Shown: positions 10,228 through 18,209 of the stretch, in pieces
Layout of the letters: the number at the start of each line of letters is the position of its first letter
Numbering within the stretch: the first letter of the stretch is position 1
Source: Gemmatimonadaceae bacterium
GTDB taxonomy: Bacteria > Latescibacterota > UBA2968 > UBA8231
Assembly: GCA_026706075.1 (NCBI GenBank)
Contig: JAPOZM010000060.1
Coordinates: forward strand, 1-64,000
Length of the DNA: 64,000 nt
Direction: 5' to 3'
Position numbers and translations under genes: made by a program
Notes under the pieces: generated by a model
What the model saw: the letters and a program-made list of their open reading frames with translations, nothing else
Database searches by the model: none
What the model was told of the DNA's origin: nothing

Positions 10228-11004
10228 TTACTGGGCGGTGTAGCCTCCGTCGACGACGAGGGCCGCCCCAGTGGTGAAGGAGGAGGCGGGGGAGGCGAAG
10301 TAGAGGACGGCCGTGGCCAGCTCGGCGGGATCGCCCCAGCGGCCCAGGGGGACCTTGTCCTGCATCGCCCGCGCCGCCTCGGGATCGTCGAGGAGGGGCT
10401 GGTTGATGGGCGTGGCGAAGGGCCCCGGACAGATGCAGTTGGCCGTCACCCCCGTGCCGGCCCACTCCAGGGCCAAGGTGCGGGTCAGCTGCAGGATTCC
10501 GCCCTTGCTCGAGGCGTACGGCGTGCGGTGGGGGATGGAGATGGAGGACAAGGTCGAGCCGATGTTGATGACCCGGCCGTAGCCGCGCTCGAGCATGTGC
10601 CGTCCGGCGGCGCGGCAGTAGAAGAAAGGCCCGGTGAGGTTGATGCCGAGGACGGTCTCCCAGCTCTCGTCGTCCATCTCCAGAATGGGGGCCCGCCGGT
10701 TGACGCCGGCGTTGTTCACGAGGATGTCGAGGCGGCCGAAGCGCTCGACGACCTCCCTCACCGAGCCCTCCGCCTGGCAGCGGTCGCCGGCGTCGGCCTC
10801 GACGGCGAGCACCTGGCGGCCACTGGCGGCGGCGATCGTGTCGGCCGCGGACCGGGCCTCGTCGAGGTGGCGGCTGGTGATGACAACGTCGGCGCCGGCG
10901 CCGGACAGGGCGCCGGCCATGGCCTCGCCGAGGCCCTTGCTGCCCCCGGTGACCAGGGCGGCCTGCCCCGCGAGGCAGAACAGGCCGGGGGAGCCGCCTA
11001 CCAC
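10228..11004 (-). CDS. SDR-family oxidoreductase (FabG/gluconate-dehydrogenase-like)
   Basis: 258 aa from a GTG at 11004 that overlaps the upstream stop by 7 nt. Classical SDR motifs are intact: TGGSKGLG, NNAG in DILVNNAGVNR, the catalytic Ser in NIGSTLSS, YASSK, the PGPFATPINQPLL substrate loop and the C-terminal GAALVVDGGYTAQ. This arrangement is common in 2-deoxy-D-gluconate or gluconate 5-dehydrogenases and FabG-like enzymes. No partner enzyme nearby pins down the substrate. It is downstream of the sugar operon and probably shares its transcript. Confidence 0.85.
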   Translation of the reverse strand: MVGGSPGLFCLAGQAALVTGGSKGLGEAMAGALSGAGADVVITSRHLDEARSAADTIAAASGRQVLAVEADAGDRCQAEGSVREVVERFGRLDILVNNAGVNRRAPILEMDDESWETVLGINLTGPFFYCRAAGRHMLERGYGRVINIGSTLSSISIPHRTPYASSKGGILQLTRTLALEWAGTGVTANCICPGPFATPINQPLLDDPEAARAMQDKVPLGRWGDPAELATAVLYFASPASSFTTGAALVVDGGYTAQ

Positions 11005-11234
11005 TGCTCCTCCTCCACCATTTCGCGGGCGAGGGTGCCCAGCTCCTCGGCGAGCTCCTCCTTGTCGCCCTGACGCGCCTTGCTGGTGATCTGCATGGTG
11101 AGGGCGATCAGGCCCAGGCCGAAGATGCGCTGCAGGCTCTGGGGCCGCTCCGGGTCCAGATCGGGGATCAGCTCGCCCAGGCGGTCGAGGAGGCGGCGGT
11201 GCTTCTCGGACAACTCGATGACTTCGAGAGACAT
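10998..11234 (-). CDS. Small acidic helical protein of unknown function
   Basis: 78 aa (MSLEVIELSEKHRRLLDRLGELI ... EELAEELGTLAREMVEEEQW). It is strongly acidic and predicted mostly helical, with a central hydrophobic segment (RIFGLGLIALTMQI). I do not recognise a family. It ends inside the start of the SDR at 11004, which implies translational coupling, and begins 55 bp after the MBL hydrolase. Codon use matches its neighbours, so it is probably a real gene. Confidence 0.6.
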   Translation of the reverse strand: MSLEVIELSEKHRRLLDRLGELIPDLDPERPQSLQRIFGLGLIALTMQITSKARQGDKEELAEELGTLAREMVEEEQW

Positions 11235-11288
11235 GGAGCAGCAGTATAGTCGGTGCCGTGGGAGGCCGCTATCGGCGCGCCGGACGCC

Positions 11289-12140
11289 TCAGCCCTCGAG
11301 GGCCGCGGCCCGGTACTCCCCCCGCTCCCCGCGGACCAGGCGGCTGAAGGGACCGTGGGGGTCATGGTCCCAGGCGACGACGCAGCCCTCCTCGTGCACC
11401 TGCCGCGCCAGGCTCCGCTTCACGGTGAGGGTATCGTGGGGGAACATGTCGTAGGCCATGATCCAGTAGGGGCTCAGGTGGTGGCGCGACGGCAGCACGT
11501 CGCCGGGGAAGACCAGGCGCCGGTGGTCCCCGTGCACCCAGACGGCCTGGTGGTGACCGGTGTGGCCCCCCGTGGCCTGCACCGAGACCTGCGGCAGGAT
11601 CGAGCCGTCGCCCTCGACGAGCTCCCAGCGCAGGTCGGCCAGGGCCTCCAGATCGTCGGGCGCATAGCTGGAGCGCATGATGGAGACGCCCTCGCGGGCG
11701 TCCTCCCACTCGCCGCGCTGCACCACGTGCACGGCCTCGGGGAAGAGGGGGCGGATGCCGCCGTCGTCCCGGGTGAGGGCGCCGGCGGCGTGGTCGAAGT
11801 GCAGGTGGGTGAGCACCACGTGGGTGATCTCGGCCGGGGCGACGGCGGCCTCGCGCAGCGCCCCGAGGAGAGTGACCCCCGGGTCGACGGCGAAGATCTC
11901 CCGGGAGCGCTCGTCGAAGCGGTCGCCGCAGCCGGTGTCGACCAGGACCAGGGCGCCGCGGCAGCGCACCAGCAGGCAGCGGCAGGGGTTGTCGATGCGG
12001 TGGCGGTCGTCGGGAGGGCAGGCGCGTTCCCACAGGGCCCGGGGCACGACGCCGAACATGGCGCCGCCGTCGAGGCGCATGCGCCCGCCGAGGAGGGGCC
12101 GGACCTCGGCGCCCCCGAGATCGAGGGCGGCCGCCGTCAC
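11289..12140 (-). CDS. Metallo-beta-lactamase-fold hydrolase
   Basis: 283 aa from a GTG at 12140 overlapping the transaldolase stop (GTGA). The metal-binding motif LTHLHFDHAAG (HxHxDH) is intact. Further ligands are likely in VQATGGHTGHHQAV (His) and the LVFPGDVLPS aspartate. The short Asp-Ser-type N-terminal region with VDTGCGD is also typical. These enzymes hydrolyse esters, lactones, thioesters or phosphodiesters. Its place as the last gene of the heptose-like sugar operon suggests hydrolysis of a sugar ester or lactone, but that is inference only. Confidence 0.8.
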   Translation of the reverse strand: MTAAALDLGGAEVRPLLGGRMRLDGGAMFGVVPRALWERACPPDDRHRIDNPCRCLLVRCRGALVLVDTGCGDRFDERSREIFAVDPGVTLLGALREAAVAPAEITHVVLTHLHFDHAAGALTRDDGGIRPLFPEAVHVVQRGEWEDAREGVSIMRSSYAPDDLEALADLRWELVEGDGSILPQVSVQATGGHTGHHQAVWVHGDHRRLVFPGDVLPSRHHLSPYWIMAYDMFPHDTLTVKRSLARQVHEEGCVVAWDHDPHGPFSRLVRGERGEYRAAALEG

Positions 12141-12802
12141 TCGAGGCCGCCCCGCTGGCGGGCCTCGTCCCAGGCGGCCTTGAACTCGTCGATCGTCTCC
12201 ACCGTGCGCGGGTGGTGGACCATGGCCGGCAGGAACCGGTAGGGGGCGGTGACGATGTGGGCCCCGGCGAGGAAGGAGCGCTGGATGTCGCCCACGGAGC
12301 GCATGCTGCCGGCGATGATGCGCGCCTTAAAGCGGCCGTGCTCGATGAACCGGGCGGTCTCGGCGATGGCGGCGTCGGCGTCGTTGCCGAGGTCGGTGAT
12401 GCGGCCGATGAAGAGGCTCACGTAGCTGGCTCCCGCCATCATCGCCAGGGCCGCCTGGCTGGAGTTCATCATGCATGTCACGTTCACCCGGACGTCGCGG
12501 TCGCGCTCGAGGACGTGCACCGCCCGCAGGCCCTCCATCGACATGGGGATCTTGACGACCACGCGCGGGTCCCAGGCGGCGTACTCGGCGGCCTCGGCGA
12601 GCATGCCCTCGACGCTCTCGGCCACCACCTCGACGCTCACCGGGCCGTCGATGCAGGCGAGGATCTCCCGCACGCGCCGGCGCATGCTGCCGGGCTCGGC
12701 GGCGGCGGCCAGCTTCGGGTTGGTCGTGCACCCGGAGATCACCCCCAGGGCGGCGGCCTGCCGGACCTCCTCCAGGTCGGCGCTGTCGATGAAGAGCTCC
12801 AT
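12137..12802 (-). CDS. Short transaldolase (TalC/FSA-type)
   Basis: 221 aa, the size of the small transaldolase/fructose-6-phosphate aldolase family rather than the 320-aa TalB type. It has the N-terminal MELFIDSADLEEVR, GCTTNPKL (the GVTTNP motif of the family with Cys for Val), the Schiff-base lysine in VVVKIPMSMEG, and SYVSLFIGRITD followed by RIIAGSMRS. It catalyses reversible aldol transfer or cleavage between ketose and aldose phosphates in the cytosol. It lies 13 bp after a GmhA-like isomerase and overlaps the hydrolase downstream, so it may supply or drain a C7 or C6 ketose phosphate for this sugar operon. Confidence 0.85.
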   Translation of the reverse strand: MELFIDSADLEEVRQAAALGVISGCTTNPKLAAAAEPGSMRRRVREILACIDGPVSVEVVAESVEGMLAEAAEYAAWDPRVVVKIPMSMEGLRAVHVLERDRDVRVNVTCMMNSSQAALAMMAGASYVSLFIGRITDLGNDADAAIAETARFIEHGRFKARIIAGSMRSVGDIQRSFLAGAHIVTAPYRFLPAMVHHPRTVETIDEFKAAWDEARQRGGLE

Positions 12803-12815
12803 GCTGTCTCCGTGA

Positions 12816-13415
12816 TCAGGCGGCGGCGATGCGCTGCCGCAGGCGGTCGCAGATGAGGTGCTGCAGGGCGAGGTGGAAGGACTCCACCTGGGGCGTGGAG
12901 TCGACGGGCACGACGATGCAGACGTCGGCGAGGCGCTTCAGGGCGCCGCCGTCGAAGCCGCTGAGGCCCAGGGTCCGGGCGCCGCGGTCCCGGGCGACCT
13001 GCAGGGCCTTGAGCAGATTCCCGGACCAGGCGCCGGCGTTGCCCTCCCCGGAGCCGCCGTGGACGCTGATCAGCACCAGCACGTCCCCCTCGCCGATCCA
13101 GGCCTCGACCTGCCCGGCGTAGACCGAGTCCGGGCCCTCGTCGTTCATCAGGGCGCTGAAGAGGGGCATGTTGTCGGTCAGGGCCAGGACGCGGAAGCGC
13201 GGCTTGCCCTCGCACAGGGTCCACTTGGCGAGGTCGCAGGCGAAGTGGCTCGCCGTCGACGCGGAGCCGCCGTTGCCGGCCAGGTAGACCGCCTTCCCCG
13301 AGCCCCAGGCCTCGTAGAGGAGGTCGATGGCGGCGTCGATCTGCGGCCGCGGCAGGTCGTCGAGGACGGCCCCCATGCGCGCGAGGTAGGCGTCGATGTA
13401 GTCCCTGTTGCTCAT
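12816..13415 (-). CDS. SIS-domain phosphosugar isomerase, GmhA-like
   Basis: 199 aa, single SIS domain. The phosphate-binding loop AGNGGSASTASHFACDLAKW near residues 46-65 is characteristic of GmhA (sedoheptulose-7-phosphate isomerase) and DiaA. Other matching stretches are VLALTDNMPLFSALMND, VLVLISVHGGSGEGN and GLSGFDGGALKRLADV, and the C-terminal PQVESFHLALQHLICD supplies the usual Glu/His region. GmhA converts sedoheptulose 7-phosphate to D-glycero-manno-heptose 7-phosphate. The next upstream gene is an HddA-like heptose kinase ending 1 nt before this start region, which supports that role. Confidence 0.8.
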   Translation of the reverse strand: MSNRDYIDAYLARMGAVLDDLPRPQIDAAIDLLYEAWGSGKAVYLAGNGGSASTASHFACDLAKWTLCEGKPRFRVLALTDNMPLFSALMNDEGPDSVYAGQVEAWIGEGDVLVLISVHGGSGEGNAGAWSGNLLKALQVARDRGARTLGLSGFDGGALKRLADVCIVVPVDSTPQVESFHLALQHLICDRLRQRIAAA

Positions 13416-13416
13416 C

Positions 13417-14409
13417 TCACCCGCTGTTGGTCAGCACCTTGGCGCCCTCGGTGTCGAAGCGGAAGCCCATCTCGCGCAGGCCCTCCTCCCGCATCCGCCG
13501 CAGCAGGGCCTCGCGGGCGCCGGGGGGAGTATAGAACATCAGGAAGCCGCCGCCGCCGGCCCCCATCAGCTTGCCCCCGAGGGCGCCGGCGCGCCTCGCC
13601 TCGTCGTACCACCGGTCGATCTCGGGGTTGGACATCTTCGAGGAGCGCCTCTTCTTGGTCTCCCAGTGGGTGTGCAGCAGGTCGCCGAAGCGGTCGAGGT
13701 CGCCGGCTTCCAGGGCGTCGCGGATCCGCAGGCCGAGGGACTTGATCTCGTGCAGGCCGTCGACGACGGAGGCCTTGCCGGCGCGCGTCTCCTCCTCCTG
13801 CTGCGAGAGGATGTCGAAGCTCTCGCGCTGGATGCCGGTGTAGAGCAGGACGAGGCGGCGGCCAAGCTCGCCCAGGGTCTCGCCGGAGACGCGGGGGCCG
13901 CTCACCGACACGCGCCCCCCGGAGTCGATGTCGAGACAGGTGAGGCCCCCGAAGGCGGCCAGGTAGTGGTCGTGCTTGCCCGCCGGCTGGCCGGCGCGCG
14001 CCGTCTCCACGTGGTGGGCCTCGTCGGCCAGGTGGGCCCGCGGCAGGGGCCGGCCCGCGAACTCGCGCAGGGCGGCCAGGAGGGCCACGGTGAACGCCCC
14101 GGAGGAGCCCAGGCCGGTGCGCCCCGGCACGTCGGCCATGGCGCCGATCTCGAGGCCGCCCTCGATGCCCAGGTGGAGGAGGGACTCGCGCAGCAGCGGG
14201 TGCTCCAGGTCGGCGACGTGGCCGACGCGCTCGGTGCGGGAGTACTTGACGCGCACGAAGTCCTCCACCTGGAGGGCGTTGAGCTGGATGTAGACGTACT
14301 TGTCGATGGCGGCGGAGAGGATGAAGCCGCCGTGGCGGTCGGCATAGGAGGGCAGGTCGGTGCCGCCCCCGCCGAGGGGGATCCTCAGGGGCGCCCGCGT
14401 GGTGATCAC
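13417..14409 (-). CDS. GHMP kinase, HddA-like heptose 7-phosphate kinase
   Basis: 330 aa from a GTG at 14409 that overlaps the upstream stop by 4 nt (GTGA). The open frame continues further upstream but there it is antisense noise. Family motifs: VITTRAPLRIPLGGGGTDLPSY at the start, the ATP loop GLGSSGAFTVALLAAL, QPAGKHDHYLAAFGGL and the C-terminal GGKLMGAGGGGFLMFY. HddA-type kinases phosphorylate D-glycero-alpha-D-manno-heptose 7-phosphate at O-1 on the way to GDP-heptose. The adjacent GmhA-like isomerase fits that pathway. A nucleotidyltransferase (HddC) and phosphatase (GmhB) are not in the window. Confidence 0.85.
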   Translation of the reverse strand: MITTRAPLRIPLGGGGTDLPSYADRHGGFILSAAIDKYVYIQLNALQVEDFVRVKYSRTERVGHVADLEHPLLRESLLHLGIEGGLEIGAMADVPGRTGLGSSGAFTVALLAALREFAGRPLPRAHLADEAHHVETARAGQPAGKHDHYLAAFGGLTCLDIDSGGRVSVSGPRVSGETLGELGRRLVLLYTGIQRESFDILSQQEEETRAGKASVVDGLHEIKSLGLRIRDALEAGDLDRFGDLLHTHWETKKRRSSKMSNPEIDRWYDEARRAGALGGKLMGAGGGGFLMFYTPPGAREALLRRMREEGLREMGFRFDTEGAKVLTNSG

Positions 14410-15548
14410 GCCGCCTGCTCCGCCCCGGAGGCGGCGGCCCGGCGGATGACGCCGGCGGCGCCCATGGTCCTGCGGCTGCGGGTGTAGAACTCGCCCAGGT
14501 CCGGCTGCGCCCGCACCCATTCCACGTAGTCGCCCAGGAACTCCTCGGGCGCCGCTCCCGGGCGCCAGCCGAGGCCGCCCAGGCGCTCCCCGGAGGAGAC
14601 GGTGTGGCGGGCGTCGCCCAGGCGGTACTCGCCGGTGATCTCGGGCTCGAGGCCCTCCCGGCCGCAGATGGCGGAGAGCATCCGCGCCACCTCGACCACG
14701 GTGGTGGCGCCGCGGCCGGGCACGTTCAGGTTCGAGAAGTCGGTGCGGTCGTCCTCGAGGGCGAGGACGTTGGCGCGGGCCACGTCCTCCACGTGGACGT
14801 AGTCCCGCCGCTGGCGGCCGTCCTCGTAGATCACCGGGGCGCGGCCGTGGAGCAGCTGCAGGGTGAAGATCCGGGCGACGCCGCTGTAGGCGTTGTAGAA
14901 GGAGTTGCGCCTCCCCTGCACGATGGAGTAGCGCATGTTGGTCACCGGGATGGCGTAGCGCCGGCCCAGGTTCAGGGCCGCCATCTCCAGGGAGTACTTG
15001 GAGATGCCGTACGCCGTGTGGGGGTGGAGGGGCAGGTCCTCGGTCAGGGGCAGGGGCTCGGCGGGGCCCCCGCAGGAGGGGCAGCGGACCTCCCAGTCGC
15101 CCCGCGAGAGCTGCTCCCGCGACCGCGCCGGGGGGTGGACGGTCCCGCAGCCGGCGCAGCGGTAGCTGCCCTCTCCGTACACGGCCTGGGAGGAGGCCAG
15201 CACGATCTTGCGCAGCGGCAGACGCCGGGAGACGGCGATCTCGAAGAGCAGGGCCGTACCCACCGTGTTGACGGCGAAGTAGGTGCTGAAGTCCGGCATG
15301 TAGTCCTGGTAGGCCGCCAGGTGGACGACGCCGTCGACGCCCTCGAGGGCCCGCCGGAGACCGTCGGCGTCGCGCACGTCGCCGCGGATGCGGTCGATCC
15401 CCGCCGGCAGGTAGTCCGGCCAGCCGTGGGGATGGACGCGCTCCTGCAGGGCGTCGTAGACGCGCACCTCGTAGCCGCGCTCGAGGAGCAGGTCGACGGT
15501 GTGGGAGCCGATGAAGCCGGCGCCTCCGGTGACCAGGATTCTCTCCAT
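14406..15548 (-). CDS. NAD-dependent epimerase/dehydratase with zinc-ribbon insert (dTDP-L-rhamnose 4-epimerase-like)
   Basis: 380 aa extended SDR. It has the NAD-binding TGGAGFIGSHT (residues 7-17), DVRD, HLAAYQDY, the catalytic ASSQAVYGEG serine/threonine region and YGISK (Tyr-x3-Lys). Between the Ser and Tyr catalytic segments lies an insert with CAGC and CPSC pairs (CxxC...CxxC), which looks like a zinc ribbon. The same arrangement is known in dTDP-L-rhamnose 4-epimerases of the Tle/WbiB kind. It is the first gene of the five-gene sugar operon, with a candidate promoter at 15595-15623. The exact nucleotide sugar is unproven. Confidence 0.8.
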   Translation of the reverse strand: MERILVTGGAGFIGSHTVDLLLERGYEVRVYDALQERVHPHGWPDYLPAGIDRIRGDVRDADGLRRALEGVDGVVHLAAYQDYMPDFSTYFAVNTVGTALLFEIAVSRRLPLRKIVLASSQAVYGEGSYRCAGCGTVHPPARSREQLSRGDWEVRCPSCGGPAEPLPLTEDLPLHPHTAYGISKYSLEMAALNLGRRYAIPVTNMRYSIVQGRRNSFYNAYSGVARIFTLQLLHGRAPVIYEDGRQRRDYVHVEDVARANVLALEDDRTDFSNLNVPGRGATTVVEVARMLSAICGREGLEPEITGEYRLGDARHTVSSGERLGGLGWRPGAAPEEFLGDYVEWVRAQPDLGEFYTRSRRTMGAAGVIRRAAASGAEQAA

Positions 15549-15594
15549 GTTCCGGCTTTCGGGGGGATCCAGGGGGCTCTTCCGAAAGGCTCCA

Positions 15595-15623
15595 AATGTA
15601 GGCCCGACTTAAGGTTACGGCAA
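15595..15623 (-). promoter_or_regulatory. Candidate sigma-70 promoter of the sugar operon
   Basis: On the minus strand it reads TTGCCG, a 17-nt spacer and TACATT, ending 46 bp before the epimerase ATG. It lies in the divergent gap between the operon and the YfhO-like gene. Confidence 0.45.
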
Positions 15624-15703
15624 ATCTCGGATTGACCTCTCCGGCCCCCGGGGATAGCTTGGGAGGCCCCCCTCCACCCGACGCGGCGAGCCTCGCAAGA
15701 GCG

Positions 15704-18205
15704 ATGCGCCACATGGCCTCTCGGACGCTTCCCATCCCCGCTGGCCGGCTCGCCGGCCCCGCCTGCCTGGCGGGTCTCGCCCTGGCCGTGGCCTTCCTCT
15801 TTCCCGGGGTCCTGCAGGGCGGGGTGTTCTTCGTGCAGGACGTGATGGTGCAGAACGTCCCCTGGCGCCACTTCCTGCACCAGGCCCTCGCCGAGGGCCG
15901 GCTGCCGCTGTGGGAGCCGAGCGTCAGCTGCGGGTTCCCGCTCTTCGCCGAGGGCCAGGTGGGGGCCCTGTACCCGCCCAACTGGCTGCTGGCCCCCCTG
16001 CCGCCGGCGGCCGCCGTGACCTGGTCGGTCCTCGGCCACCTGTGGCTGGCCGCCGCCGCCACCTGGGGCTTCCTGCGCGCCCTCGGCTGCGGCCGTCTGG
16101 CGGCGCTCACCGGGGGCCTGACCTACGGCCTCGGGGGCTACCTCGTGGTACGCGCCATGTCGCCGAACTTCCTCGCCGCCGCCGCCCTGCTGCCGGTGCT
16201 GTTCTGGCTCCTGGAGACAGGACTCGCCCGCGGGCGGCCGGTGCGCGTCGTGCTGGCCGGGGGCGCGGCGGCCCTGCAGCTGCTGGCCGGCCACCCCCAG
16301 GCGGCCCTCTACGGCGCCGCGGCGGCCTCCGCCTACGGGGCGCTGCGCGCCTGGCAGCTCGGGCGGCGGCAGGCGGTCCCGGCGGCGCTGCTGGCCGTGT
16401 CCGGGGCGGCGATGGCGGCGGTGCAGTTGCTGCCGACCTGGGAGCTGGCCGCCGAGTCCGGCCGCGGCGGCGGCCTCGGGTACGAGCAGTTCGTCAACAT
16501 GTCCCTGCCGCCCGAGCGTCTCCTCGGCCTGCTGCTCCCCGGCTTCTTCGGCAACTCGGCGACGGGGTCGTACTGGGGGCGGGAGGCGGGGTTCTTCATC
16601 CAGCTCTGCCCCTACATCGGGGTCACCGGTCTGGTGCTGGCCCTGGTCGGCGCGCGCGAGGCAGAGTCGCCGGCCCGGGGCTTCTTCGCCCTCCTCGCCG
16701 TCCTCGGCCTGACCCTCTCCCTGGGCCACTACTCGGGCCTGTTCCACGCCCTCCACGAGGTCCCCGTCCTGCGCCAGCTGCGCATCCCCACCCGCTTCCT
16801 GCTGTGGTGGGCCTTCGGCGGGGCCGTCCTGGCCGGCCTCGGCGTCCACCGCCTCGCCGACGGCCGGCCGTTGCGGACCTCCTGGGTTCGGGTCTGCGTC
16901 CTCCTCGCCCTCGTTGCAGGGCTCGCGGTCCTGGTCAACCGCTCCGTCCTCTGGGGCGAGGCGGTTCTCCCCTCCGGCAGGGAGCTCCTGGTCGAGCGCT
17001 ACCGCGCCGACCTGGCCGCCGATCTGTGGCGCCTGGGCCCGGTCCTGCTCGCCATGGCCCTGCTCACCCGCGGTCCGGTCCGGCGCCGCATCGGCCCGCG
17101 GTTCCTGGCGGCGTCGGTGGCCGCCCTCTGCCTGGTGGAGCTGCACGACTTCGGACGGCCCTTCAACGGGGTCCTGCCGCCGGAGGTCTACGAGCGGGTC
17201 CCGCCGGCGGCGCAGGCGATCCTGGCCGACGCCGACCGCTGGCGGCCGGCGGCCGCAGCCGGCGTGCCCACGGCCGGGCTGGTGCGCGTGGCCAGCCTCG
17301 TGTCGGAGCGGAACTCCCCCTACGACTGGCACGGCGGCTGGGCCCACGACCTCTCCTCGTACGAGCGCTATCCGGGGACCCTGCGCATGTACTCGGCCGG
17401 GCTCTTCGGCCTGGCCAACACCCTGCCCGGGTGGAGCCCCCTGCACCCGCGCCGCCACTGGGAGCTGGTCAGGGCCTACCCGGTCCGGCTCGACCTGGCC
17501 AACGCCGGGTACGTGGTCAGCCACCGGCCGCTGTCGTGGCCGGGTCTGGAGCTGCTGCACGAGGGAGACGAGCGGGTCTACCGCAACCGGGAGGCCCTGC
17601 CCAGGGCCTGGGTCGCGCCCGAGGCCGTGGTCGAGCCCGACCCCCGCCGGCGCCTGGCGCGGCTGCGCTCCCCCGGGTTCGATGCGGGGCGGCAGGTCCT
17701 CCTCGACAAGCCTCCGGGGTCGGCCCCGGGGCCGGGAGCCGGGTACGCTCCGGCGCGCATCACCCGCTACGAGACGACGGAGGTCGAGGTGGAACTGCCG
17801 GGGCGGGACGGGTTCCTCGTGCTGGCCGACAGCTTCGCGCCGGGGTGGGAGGCGCGGGTCGACGGCCAGGAGCGGGAGGTCCTGAAGGCGAACCACGCCT
17901 TCCGGGCGGTGCCGGTGACGGCCGCGGACCGCCGCGTCTCCTTCCGCTACCGGCCGGCCTCGCTGGCGGCGGGAGCGGCCATCGCCGCGGCCGCGGCCCT
18001 CCTGTGGGCAGCCGCCCTGTGGCGGGCCCGGCGCTGGCGCTGGCCGCCGCCGCCGGAGGGGATGGAGGTCCGCGGCGCCATGCCGCCGGTGCACGCGGCC
18101 GTGCAGGTGGCGGCCGTCGTCGTGCTCTACGGCATCGCCCGGGAGACGGCCCTGTGGGCGCAGAGCCTGGAGCGCATGCGGCTGCTGGCGGTGCTGGCCG
18201 GGTAG
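15704..18205 (+). CDS. Polytopic membrane protein, YfhO/GT-C-like
   Basis: 833 aa from the ATG at 15704. Other in-frame starts are TTG at 15632 and ATG at 15713, and the ribosome-binding site is weak. About a dozen hydrophobic segments run through residues 15-530, followed by a soluble part and a final TM segment (ASLAAGAAIAAAAALLWAAAL). The first extracytoplasmic loop (DVMVQNVPWRHFLHQALAEGRLPLWEPSVSCGFPLFAEGQ) has the 'D...P....L..G..PLW.P....G.P...' pattern of YfhO and related GT-C glycosyltransferases that use polyprenyl-phosphate sugars. The C-terminal FRYRPASLAAG segment is also usual for YfhO. It probably decorates a surface polymer. It is followed after 4 nt by another GT-C-like gene. 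Confidence 0.75.
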   Translation: MRHMASRTLPIPAGRLAGPACLAGLALAVAFLFPGVLQGGVFFVQDVMVQNVPWRHFLHQALAEGRLPLWEPSVSCGFPLFAEGQVGALYPPNWLLAPLPPAAAVTWSVLGHLWLAAAATWGFLRALGCGRLAALTGGLTYGLGGYLVVRAMSPNFLAAAALLPVLFWLLETGLARGRPVRVVLAGGAAALQLLAGHPQAALYGAAAASAYGALRAWQLGRRQAVPAALLAVSGAAMAAVQLLPTWELAAESGRGGGLGYEQFVNMSLPPERLLGLLLPGFFGNSATGSYWGREAGFFIQLCPYIGVTGLVLALVGAREAESPARGFFALLAVLGLTLSLGHYSGLFHALHEVPVLRQLRIPTRFLLWWAFGGAVLAGLGVHRLADGRPLRTSWVRVCVLLALVAGLAVLVNRSVLWGEAVLPSGRELLVERYRADLAADLWRLGPVLLAMALLTRGPVRRRIGPRFLAASVAALCLVELHDFGRPFNGVLPPEVYERVPPAAQAILADADRWRPAAAAGVPTAGLVRVASLVSERNSPYDWHGGWAHDLSSYERYPGTLRMYSAGLFGLANTLPGWSPLHPRRHWELVRAYPVRLDLANAGYVVSHRPLSWPGLELLHEGDERVYRNREALPRAWVAPEAVVEPDPRRRLARLRSPGFDAGRQVLLDKPPGSAPGPGAGYAPARITRYETTEVEVELPGRDGFLVLADSFAPGWEARVDGQEREVLKANHAFRAVPVTAADRRVSFRYRPASLAAGAAIAAAAALLWAAALWRARRWRWPPPPEGMEVRGAMPPVHAAVQVAAVVVLYGIARETALWAQSLERMRLLAVLAG

Positions 18206-18209
18206 CGCC

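Noticed and set aside
13417..16110. Continuous minus-strand frame covering the GHMP kinase and far upstream
   Set aside because: Only the part from the GTG at 14409 is kinase-like. Upstream the frame is out of phase with the epimerase gene and reads as Arg/Pro/Gly noise.
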